A stretch of 64,000 nt of DNA from Asterias amurensis (taxonomy: Eukaryota > Echinodermata > Asteroidea > Forcipulatida > Asteriidae), in the NCBI RefSeq assembly GCF_032118995.1, contig NC_092648.1, forward strand, positions 18,194,450-18,258,449, given 5' to 3'. This document shows, piece after piece, positions 1 through 10,051 of this stretch (positions are counted from its first letter, which is position 1; each line of letters starts with the position of its first letter). Below the pieces are notes generated by a model. It did no database searches and was not told the origin of the DNA. It worked only from the letters and a program-made list of their open reading frames with translations. A program made the position numbers and the translations under genes.

Positions 1-321
1 GTGAAAAAATCACAGCTACAGTGTCTACAAAACTATAAGAAAAACCCGTATATGTATAGGTATATGTTGACAAGAATGTTGAATGGGTACCAACCGCGTT
101 CTCGAATGCCTCAGACATCTGAGAAAAGATTCTTTAATGAGTCGTTTTTCAGGTTCAAAATGTGTTGGTTGGAGTGAACATTTATCAAGTGACTGTATTA
201 CATCGAAATAAGTCCTGTCTCAAAGTACTATATACCATAAACAGCTGCAGTGAGTGGTTGTTAATTAGTATTAAGAAATCTATATGAGCAGGATTTGAAA
301 CTTTGCATGGGGGAAACACGA

Positions 322-455
322 TATTGAAAGGTTTGCGGTATCACCATTGTAATGACTATCTCTAAATGAGTTGGAGGTGGTTCTGAAAGAACCGTTGGTT
401 TCAATTCGACGTTTCGATCAGTATGCTCTGATCGTCTTCTAGAGAAAGCAAATCT
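322..455. repeat. Fragment of a foldback repeat arm
   Basis: This stretch shares most of its sequence with 30043-30177 and with the inverted copy at 30346-30473. Shared words include GGTTTGCGG, a GGTTCTGAAAGAACCG core and CAGTATGCTCTGATCGTC. It is one arm of a palindromic interspersed repeat. The rest of 1-1067 shows no coding signal; 700-1000 holds a second weak duplication built around GACTGC(C/T)CCTTTAA and CCTTAGACTA. Confidence 0.6.
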
Positions 456-1067
456 ATTAGCATACTTCAAGTCAATACTCGTTACTCCACTGGGAGACAT
501 TCTGTACTTGAGGTCATGTAGGCAGGCCTACTTGATACCCAACTGGAGATGCACGGAACTCTGATTTATAGCCCTCGTGGTCTAACATCTTTCGACGGAT
601 TGTACCGGGCACCTTTGGACCAAAAGATGTTAGGGAGGTTCCAAGTATCATCTCTAGTCCGGTCAAGGGGTTTCCAGTATGTTTTTATAAAAGTTGTTTA
701 TTTAAGACTACATGTACGTACTATACTGCACCAAAAATTAAAGAAATATTTGACTGCTCCTTTAAACAATGCTTGACGCCTTAGACTAGACACCACTATG
801 TCAGAAAATGTTAGGGGGTTCAAAACTTTACAAAAGAATTATCTCTAGCTCAGTTATGGGGGAATCCGGTTTAATTTAATTTAGTTTGTTTAATATGAGC
901 ATAATTACAACGCACTTACAATTATTGCAATATTGACTGCCCCTTTAAGTTATGTTTTTACACCTTAGACTAAACGGCAGTAAACCTCAATCTTTTCCAT
1001 TAATTAATTGATTGAGTAATGCGCAGCTAAAAATACGTTACCTGAAAACGGAACAGAGTATGAAACT

Positions 1068-1518
1068 TGTTGTGTACGTACACGATAAGTTTGGACTTAT
1101 TGTGTACGTACACGCTAAGTAATCGTGTATGTACACGATAAATTTTTGGACTTATCGTGTAAGTACATGATGTGTTTTTGAATGTATTGTGTATGTACAC
1201 GATAAATTTGAACTTATCGTGTACGTACATGAAAAGTTATTGGGTAAGTACATGATATGTTTTTGAATTTATGGTGTACGTACACGAATAGTTTGGATTT
1301 AACAGATACGTACATGATAAGTTATTGTGTACGTACATAATAAGTTATCTTGTAAGTACATATATATTTTTGAATTTATTGTGTACGTACACGATAATTT
1401 AGATTTATCGTGTATGTACATGATAAGTTATTGTGTACGTACATGATAAGTTATCATGTACGTACATAATAAGTTATCGTGTACGTACATGATAAGTTAT
1501 CGTGTACGTAAACAATAA
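1068..1518. repeat. Minisatellite of palindromic GTGTACGTACAC units
   Basis: About 450 bp of degenerate tandem repeat. The unit is roughly 20-25 bp, built from a self-complementary core GTGTACGTACA(C/T) followed by GATAAGTTAT or a longer ATTTTTGAATTTAT spacer. At least a dozen cores are visible. It lies downstream of protease gene A, just outside the block of 3' flank shared by the three protease genes. Confidence 0.85.
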
Positions 1519-1679
1519 GAGAGAAAAAGAAAATATGCATGTTGCCAATACACTTCCGTAGTTGCGCCCATCATTATAATATTTTTGGTGGCACCGACAA
1601 TGATTATTATTTTGTATAAACTACATCGGTGGTGTAGGGTCGTTTTTATTTTGGGGAGAATATTAACTGCTCTAGTATT

Positions 1680-2620
1680 TTTCTGCTCTAGTCCTGAAGA
1701 CTTATAGAATAGCAAAAGCGCCAGCTGCGTTTATTTTGAACAATTGTTTTGTCAATTTTGAACTAAAGGTAGTATAAAGATAAGACAAGATCATGACAGC
1801 AGTTGTTTTTGTCATGTTTCCCATACACAATCAAGATAGTGCTGAAATGTTAAATGTTACATACAACAAAACAAATTTAATGCTAAATATTTTGTTTACA
1901 GTATAAAATTTGCATCAATGTTGTACCCGTTTTCCGAGAAGAAATTAAAGTTTATAAACCCAGATTATTGATTCACCTATTGCTCATGGTATTTTTCTCC
2001 ACGACTAATTACCCTATTTCAAGGAAAGACCATTGGACTAAGACTATGAATAACTTGTGTTTTCTCAAGCATTAAATTAATAACTTTACCTCTGTCGGGG
2101 TCACAAAGGGGAAAACTGGTATCCATATTAACACATGCGCATAATACGCGAAGATGTGGGTAACCGTTGGTTCGGATGTAATCTTTGTTTTACTGTGATT
2201 TGTAAACAATTTTATGAAATAATCCAAGGCGAAACATTTTGTCTTTATACATATTTTAATCAATTGGAACACTTCAGATTAAGAAGTTTTACAGATATTC
2301 CTGATCATGTTTTTTCAACAAGTATTGGCTTCCGGATAAAATTTGCATAATTTCGTTTCAGAACAGTATGCCCTATATCTAGGGACAATTTAACGTTTTA
2401 CTAGTACATTTTTTAAAAATGGCTCTTACAAGTGTACAGAGTGCTGAGATGTAATGTGACACACTTACAACGATGGATTGGATTGAATTTAATGTATTGT
2501 GACACACTTACAACGATAGATTGGATTAAACTTCAGTACAACTAATGCATCTTAGTAAGCGTGAATCGTTGCTATATAACTGCTCCGGTCCATACTGTGT
2601 TATTAACCACTCCTGTGTTG
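1680..2620 (-). other. 3' flank of protease gene A, homologous to the flanks of B and C
   Basis: No gene is seen here. Parts of this region, read on the minus strand, match the 3' flanks of gene B (about 15380-15900) and gene C (about 22480-22930), including a CTTATCTTTACACTTTA word and a following GCGCAAAATCAC-type stretch. The duplication that made the cluster therefore carried about 1 kb of downstream DNA. A 44-bp tandem duplication (GTGACACACTTACAACGAT) lies at about 2457-2540. No AATAAA is seen at the place where B has one (A reads AATACA). Confidence 0.6.
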
Positions 2621-2622
2621 AC

Positions 2623-5600
2623 TTAAATCTGTGATAAAAATACAAGAACGGTGGGAAAATAAATATCTCGAAGTAGTATATAAAATAATTATGTCAAACC
2701 GTAATTAACGAACCTCCCCTTTCAGAATACAGAGTGTAATGTATTTGTGATCCCTTCACATGATACACACATCTCGAATTGTACAATGTTTTATGCGGAG
2801 ATAGACATTTATATTTTTAAGAGATCCAACTGCTATGTTATCAATTGACAACATTTCAGTAAATGGTCAGCTATAATCTTTACAAAGTTAATTTCAAATT
2901 ATTTAGTGAACTAATTCTTTAGGGTATAAATGGTTGCCATAGACACTGGCTCATGTCAGACTGCTATCTGGAAAGCTACAGCCCGAAAACAAACAAAACA
3001 CAGTAACCTATAATCTTCAGCAAACAACGTCTTGAGTTAAAGTCTATACATCTTCAAGGATCCGATTGAAGGACGTTATGTACTTACATTTCCGATGTAA
3101 AGAAGCTTGTTAGGACTTCCCTTCGAATCAGTAACTTTATAAGGTGTTGCGTCACTCAACATTCTAGTTTTGATCTGTTGTGGTGTTTCGCTGTTGTCTT
3201 TACTTACATAAAGGGCTGCAGCTCCTAAACAAAAAAATGACGTCATGTGTTACGATTGTAAAGTAACTTCTTGTCGCCTTAAAGAGCATTTAAACTCCAA
3301 TTTTCAAGCCTTTATCACGGTGCACTATCTCTCTGAGGGATGGACATCATCTGAAGCAGCAAATGTCACGTAGTAATTTTCTGCTTATACGAACAGGATA
3401 TCAGTCGCATTTGGAACGGTAACCAAATTTATCTGATTTCCTTATTCTAGTTAACACCATTTCGTTGGGTTGAGCTATATTAAGCACAACAGCCAACCTA
3501 GAAAACGACCTTCAACAATTGATGGTCACGTATATTTTTTTTTGCCGGCCCATTTATAGTGCCTTTGCAATATTCCACTGGTAAAATATCAGAATTGCAC
3601 CATTCCAATGCAATAATATTAGTTTTATATCACAAACTTTGGGGTTAAAAAAAGGTCTCACATGTTTTGTCCAGTAACCCTCCCACCATGAGATTTAAAG
3701 GCAGTGGACACTATTGGTAACTACTCAACATAACTTTGAATATAAAACATTACTTGGTGACGAGTTAAATGGGGAGAGGTTGATGGTATAAAACATTGTG
3801 AGAAACGGCTCCCTCTGAAGTGACATTGTTTTTTAGAAAGAAGTAATTTTCCACGAATTTTATTTCGAGACCTCAGATTTAGAATTTGAAGTCTCGAAAT
3901 CAACCATCTAAACACACACAACTACGTGTGACAAGGGTGGTTTTTTCTTTCATTATTATCTCGCAACTTCGACGGCCAATTGAGCTCAAAATTTCACAGG
4001 TTTGTTATTTTATGCATATGTTGAGACACACCAAGTGAGAAGACTGGTCTTTGGCAATTACCAATAGTGTCCAGTATGTCTTTAAGGCATTAAATGCAAG
4101 CAGACGAGATACTTGACCTGATACGTGAGGGCAAGCCATGGATGTTCCGGACATGATAGTAGTGCCAGTGTTGGATGCGTAGCCGGCGCTTAAGATGTCA
4201 ACACCGGGAGCGAAGAGGTCAACGCAAGTACCGTAGTTGGAGAAGTAAGCTCGTGCGTCGTACTTATCAGTTGCCCCGGTGGTTATTGTCTGTCGAATCA
4301 GCAAAAGTAAAACATGGCAACCGTTTTCAAAACAAAATAAAAGAAGGCGTGGATTTGAACTTCAGGAGGGCACAAAGAAAACAGCTTCCCCTCCGTCTTC
4401 CCCCAACCCTTGAAACTCATTTGCAACTGGCATTATAAAAGGTGGGGCATAGAGGGCACAATGTATGTACCCTGGTTCATGATTGTTCCACCCGTTTTTG
4501 AGCAGTATGTATTTTGCTATTAATGCTTCTAAAATTAAAAAAATACATGTTTTATTGTTATTTCATGAGTCGTTGTGGACGTAGGCTATTGACGACACGG
4601 AAGACCAATGGTAAATTTGGTCACATTGGCCCGTACAATAATATTATAACAATAGTGCACAAATTATTTAGACCAACTGACGTTTGCGGCTCTTGATGGC
4701 GAGTACTTGCAAGCGTCGGTGTCATCATTACCAGCAGCAACGGACACTACATAGCCGGCATTCCAAAGAGCAGTCACAGCATTGTCAATAGATTTAGAGG
4801 GGTAGAACCGGAGTGACACTGAGACCACTCCCTTTGGGCTCTGATTGTGGGCCTTGACACTATCACAACCTGTGGGGAAAATCAAAACCTAAACGCGTTT
4901 TTTTTATGGAAGCGGTAAAATAGCTGTATTTGGTTTGCAATACCCGCCATCCATTTGCTGTGTAGATTGTGTTCTTTTGAGAACTTGTCTTATTATTGGA
5001 TTCCACGCAGGTAATTCATTATAATCAGGATAGTTCTTTTTAGAACTGAGAAGTCTACCGAATTCCGAAAAATGTGCTCCGCGTAGTACTATAGACGTTT
5101 CTTTTGCAACGTCACAGCGCGAGTTTTTGCCAACCCAGATTGGAAAACTATAGAAAGTCATAAGTGCAAATCAAGAATAGATCGCTATTTTTATAAAATG
5201 ATTTTGTTTAAAACAAAGCAACTTATCATGAGAGGTATTTTATTTAATTGAAAATTTGCAGAAAATGTTGAATTTTGTTGATTCATCTGTTTTTACGATT
5301 GGGTGTTTAACTAACGTTCGGCCGACCATGCCAACCAAGGCGGTTTGTTTATCAACAAAAGAAAGGTCTATACTATATGAGCAAGACACGTTCTTATAAG
5401 AACATGTCCCTGTGATCATAATATACATGGTGTCACCATAAACAAAAAACACGTTGATACCTCACTATGCAATGCCTCAAATTCTATGATTGTATTGTTT
5501 GTTGACTTTCATTTCGGTGCTGTCGAATATACTCTCTAAATTTAAAAGAGTGAAAAACACCACTCTTTACATTTCGAGCTGTCCCTCATATAGCTCTTCA

Positions 5601-8600
5601 AAAAGAGTGGTGGTTATTTCACTCTTTTAGAGGGGTTTCACTCCAGTGACAATTCACTCAAACAGATGCAAACTTCAATCTAAAAGAGTGGAAGACCACT
5701 CGAAAAAGAGTTGTTCTTCATATTTGTATGGCTCTTCAAAGAGTGCTTTTTCACTCTTTTACATGAAGAGAGTTGTTTTCACTCAAGCTTAAAGGGTTCA
5801 AAATTTAATACGATTAATCGTTGCTTGAAAAAAAAAAATCGACTGAATACGTACCAGTCACAAAGACACTGACAGGACAGCCACCGTATTTGTCGCACAC
5901 CTTGACGCTCTGAATGGTGGATTGGCGGGCTATTCCATAGGTCGCACCGCCCACAGTTCCAGAGCAATGAGTGCCGTGGCCATGGTCGTCGGCGACGCCA
6001 TAAAGTAGCTTGGCGCGAGTCCCGAACTCACCATGGTTGACGTTAACACCAGAGTCCATCACATACACATTCACACCATTGCCCTGAACTGCATAACGTC
6101 AATGTTATCATAAAATTAATAAGACGCTATTGTATGTGTTATTTTACACTGAGTATTATCATTGTAATTACCTTAAATTGAAATCAGTATCGAGTTTTAT
6201 ACATTTTAAATTCAACTTAATTTTGTTTGGACATGGAAAATAGTCTTTCTGCAGAAATCACGTGTCTTGCATTGCTCGTGCGTTTGGAGAAACATTTCCA
6301 GGTAAAAGAGAAACACAATTTTACATTATGGGCATCTGTAATGTTACCATTCAAAGGGGACTTAAAGGTAATTCACAAACGAACACAAAGATGACACTCA
6401 GTGAATTTAAAACGATGTAACAAGACTGCTCAGAATGGGACTTTCCACCCTGTTCCATTACAATACCTGGCACATTGGTGTACAACATGTCACCTAACAG
6501 GTGCACAATTTCATAGAAATGCATACTCACAACAGATTGCTACTAAGACCACCAACATGAGGTTACCAGCCAAAATACCTACACATTTTGCCAAGAAGCT
6601 ATGAAATTGGGCCCGGAAACCATAACTTTATCCCGTAGTACAACAGAGACGCGTGCTGACACCAACCATTCTCTTGGCCCTCTCCCGGCCGTTGTGATTC
6701 ACTTTATAATTCGAATTATCGATAACATGAGTTTTACTTACAGTCGTCGTGATATTTGAAAGTGTGGTCTAATGGTAAATTACGCTGATCAACTCGATCT
6801 AAACCCCACGTAGCTCCATTCTGTTGGCCTTGAATATGACCAAGACTGTCCTGTTCAACGAACTCAACAGCATCCAGGGAACGGACCTGCCAGTAGGAGG
6901 GCAGTATAGGTCATTTTATTTATTCATTCATTCGCAGTCATAATTATTTACATAATTGTGACGTGTGTTTTTTTCTCTCTGAAGGGTTGAGATGGAATTA
7001 CCTTTATAATCAATTGTTGCTCTTACATTAAATACAATTAGTGTTCTTTGTGATTACTACGATCCTGTATACTGCCTTATAAACCAAGGGCACATTAGGA
7101 ACATATTATTTGGCTACTAATTTCAATCAGTCAGTCCGTTCGTCCACTAATACTGATGTTAACTGTTGCAGTGTTAACATAATGATCAGCCCTTTTCCAA
7201 CAAGTATTTTTAATTACTTGGAAAAGGGGCAACTTTAACCGTGCCCTAAAGCGCACTTTCATCATCAAGATGAACGGGTTCATTGGTGAGCTGGATAAAT
7301 TCAAGCAGAGCTTGAGCTTCAGTATGAGCAGCTGACCGCTTTGCAAATGAAAGTTTGTTGGTCCTTGTCACACGAGAAGCAACTTTTCCTTGCAACTTTG
7401 AGCCAATTATACTGCAGAGCATAATACATGATCACTTTAATAGCACATGTATAGGAATGTTCCAAACAATGCCTTAATACGATCCCCAAAAATATAGTTG
7501 AACGTTCAAATGTGAAATTGCTGAGAACTGGTTGCCTGTATTAATTGCCTCGTGTGACATGGCCCTTTAAAGCCATTATACGCTTTCGGAACAAATAAAT
7601 AAATAAAAATTCACAGATTTACAAATAACTTACAGGGTTTACAGAAGGTAATGGTGAAAGTGTTCTCTTGAAATATTATTCCATGAAATGCTTTAGTTTT
7701 TGAGAAAACATTAAAACAATTATCAATTCTCGATATAGCGAGAATTACGGATTAATTTCAAACACATGTCATGACACGGCGAAACATGCGGAAACAAGGG
7801 TGGGTTTTCCTGTTATTTTCTCCCAACTCCGATGACCCATTGAGCCTTAATTTTCACAGGTTTGTTATTTTATATATAAGTTGTGATACACGAAGTGTGG
7901 GCCTTTGGACAAAACTGTTTACCGAAAGTGTCCAATGGCTTAAACTTACATAGTTGACTAGATGTGGTGGGATTCTGAGTGCGAGGGCACGCATGACCAG
8001 GCGGATCTTATTTATTTTACCAATCGGGGTTCGCATCTGAGTGAAGTAACCCTCCAACTCATCCGCCACTTGATCCACATCGGCTACATCCTGCAATGAA
8101 CAATTTAGTACCATGTCAGAGAAATTATGGGAGGGAAAAAACAAACATGTGGTTTTACGGTGATTTACCTTGTAGACTGGATCAATCAACTAGATCAGTC
8201 AAAACTAATATAATGTTATTGTGAATCAACTGTAGTTGTACAGCAATGAATTTGTTTCAAACGAGGCATCTCAGACGCTTGTCAGTTAACCGTTTTCTGC
8301 TGAGCTATTTTGAAAGGAAAAGCAAAAAAACATATTTGTATAAGAACAAAAAAATGATTCAAAAAGTATACCATAACCACAGTGCACAGCCGAATTTGAG
8401 TCTGCGCTTAACCATGCATGTGCCACCGTGCAACTCGCTCTTGATTTCAATTTAAAAAAAAACATCAATTGTAAAACTTATAATAGTTGTGCGACTAAAG
8501 TGCTTTAAGTGGTTTCACCTTTTTTTACACTTTAGATTGTACCACCATTGTTTAACTACAGCAGGCAAAACGTTTAAGGCAGGTCGCAGGAGTCTTAAAC

Positions 8601-8727
8601 AAAACGATAGACTTACTTTCAGTTGAACAATGTATTTGTTTGGTAAACCGCGCTCTTTGGCCATGTGAAGTGGAGCCAGGCCGCCTTGAGCGAAGGCTAC
8701 ACACACGCACAACAGAAACAGATTCAT
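2623..8727 (-). CDS. Secreted subtilisin-like serine protease (S8, proteinase K type), gene A
   Basis: Eight coding exons on the minus strand: 8617-8727, 7950-8090, 6742-6886, 5855-6088, 4682-4869, 4118-4289, 3088-3224 and 2623-2628. All use GT-AG sites and together give 377 codons plus stop. The start at 8727 opens a hydrophobic signal peptide (MNLFLLCVCVAFAQG). Next come an inhibitor I9 propeptide (YIVQLK onward, residues about 32-105) and the peptidase S8 domain. The triad is visible: Asp in VMDSGVN, His in [11 protein letters not shown], Ser in [13 protein letters not shown]; the oxyanion Asn is in VAAGND. The last exon encodes only Ile and the stop. As a family, such enzymes are secreted endopeptidases, often digestive; that role here is inference. 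Intron 2 carries a TTAA MITE touching the splice donor, intron 4 an AAAGAGTG repeat patch and intron 6 another TTAA MITE. Gene A is divergent from gene B. Confidence 0.93.
3695..4085. mobile_element. TTAA-flanked MITE, family 1, in protease A intron 6
   Basis: A non-autonomous palindromic element of about 385 bp bounded by TTAA on both sides. The termini are imperfect inverted repeats of AGGCAGTGGACACTATTGG. The middle holds an inverted pair around TTTCGAGACCTCAGA. The orthologous introns of genes B and C lack it. Related copies: 28525-28909, 37959-38337, 40767-41150 and a tail at 46598-46655. Confidence 0.85.
5527..5790. repeat. Cluster of AAAGAGTG / CACTCTTT repeats in protease A intron 4
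   Basis: About 15 copies of an 8-bp word AAAGAGTG or its complement CACTCTTT in both orientations, spaced 10-40 bp, making overlapping small hairpins. Absent from the matching introns of B and C. Not a simple microsatellite, because the spacers differ. Confidence 0.75.
7567..7943. mobile_element. TTAA-flanked MITE, family 2, abutting the exon 2 splice donor of protease A
   Basis: A palindromic element of about 370 bp flanked by TTAA, with termini AGCCATT(A/G)... and inner CTTTCGG/CCGAAAG. A second copy lies at 41224-41598. Its interior (TTCACAGGTTTGTTATTTTAT) is also found in family 1, so the families are related. The right TTAA is immediately next to the complement of the donor hexamer GTAAGT at 7944-7949. 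Confidence 0.85.
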
Positions 8728-8808
8728 CGTAGATATGACAGTACCGTACCACCGGGTGAAAACAAGCACAGTCAAGTGGTTTCTCATTTTAAGTAGGCTT
8801 ATGTGCGT

Positions 8809-8894
8809 TTTTATAGACTTTGCTTTGCCGCATCGCATGTTCAAAATGCAGCTGTTCTTTTCTGTGACAATCGACTGGTATCAAAGACTTTATC
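8809..8894 (-). promoter_or_regulatory. Core promoter of protease gene A
   Basis: On the minus strand upstream of the start: a GATAA motif (TTATC at 8890-8894 on plus), an E-box CAGCTG at 8849-8854 and a TATA box (complement at 8809-8815), in the same order and similar spacing as in genes B and C. The second GATA motif of B and C is changed here (GTGACAATCG instead of a TTATCAC context). Assignment as promoter is inference from conservation and position. Confidence 0.6.
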
Positions 8895-9895
8895 TAACTA
8901 GACGCAGTGTCCTCACATTAACCTGTCATTGTCAACACGACGTTATCAGAAACAAAACACTTTAATTTCATAAGTTGTACAGCAACTGTAAAAAGTGATG
9001 ACGAACGCTTTATTGGCTAACGTCGGTAAACATTTTCGTTAGATGGATTGAAGATTTGATAAGATAGCTTGAAATGTTAAGTGTTATTCTTCTTTTTATC
9101 ATACATATCTGAGTAACCTCGGTGCGTTTCTGGTTCGGGCTAAGCTGCAAACATCTCGAAACCAAACTTATAAAACTCACTAGGCTATTTAAAAACAGCC
9201 GCCCGGTATTAGCGCTTGGTGGCGCTCTATATTACGAATCCCATGATATTGACTCCCCAGGTTGATAAAGACCGGCTCTCTGAAATAGAAAATGGCCCCT
9301 AAAACAAAAGTTGTGCAAAAGTCATGCGTGCTTGAACCAACTTTTTTCTTTGGGCGTATTTGTTTAGATATCATTGTTTGCCAATGACCATATCATTGGC
9401 GATGACAGATGGTGCCGCGTGCACGCACATACTATAGTTATTAGGCGTGAACATAATATAATGTAATACCAAGATACCGAACGTGCGATTCTATATCTAT
9501 GGCGTGAACGTGCAGACAATGGTATCAATTATTTTAAGAATACTTGTGTCGGCCTACGTGAGAAACTGCTAACATAATGCAAAGCATAAAGCCAAACATA
9601 AACTGTTTTTTATTCTTAAAGTTACGCCGGTTGTGTAAATGTGTTTATCTTTTAATTTCACAGCCATCCTCCCGATATTTGCTCCCCCCCCCCCTCAGTA
9701 TACCCTTGTACTTATCTTGGTACTCGGTACTCCCCCTTGGTACTCAAAATGTACTCGGTTGGCTACTCGAAATACTTGTACTTGGTATTCATACCAGGCC
9801 ATGTAAAACTTAAAGGCGAAACTAAACGTTTTTCCCCCTAGTTGCACCGTGTTGGCAGACAGGTCAATGTGATCAGATGACCCTTTGTCTAGTTA
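8895..9895. other. Intergenic DNA between divergent protease genes A and B
   Basis: No gene is seen. The part from 9180 to 9430 is homologous, inverted, to sequence upstream of gene C (about 16555-17100), including a GGTGGCGCTCTATATTAC word and a CCATCTGTC...CGCC word. Near 9690-9800 there is a degenerate tandem of GGTACTC. A C9 tract lies near 9685. Confidence 0.55.
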
Positions 9896-9980
9896 GATAA
9901 AGTCGTTGATTTACTAATCGATTATCACAGAAAAACTAACAGCTGCATTTTGAACATGTGATGCGGCAAAGGCTATAAAA
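9896..9980 (+). promoter_or_regulatory. Core promoter of protease gene B
   Basis: GATAA at 9896-9900, TTATC at 9922-9926, E-box CAGCTG at 9940-9945 and TATAAAA at 9974-9980, followed by a start codon at 10052. The block is nearly identical to that of gene C. The paired GATA motifs suggest control by a GATA factor, as in many gut genes; this is inference. Confidence 0.65.
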
Positions 9981-10051
9981 TACCGAGTCCTTAAATGAGA
10001 AACCACTTGACTGTGCTTGTTTTCACCTGGTGGTACTGTCAAATATCTACG

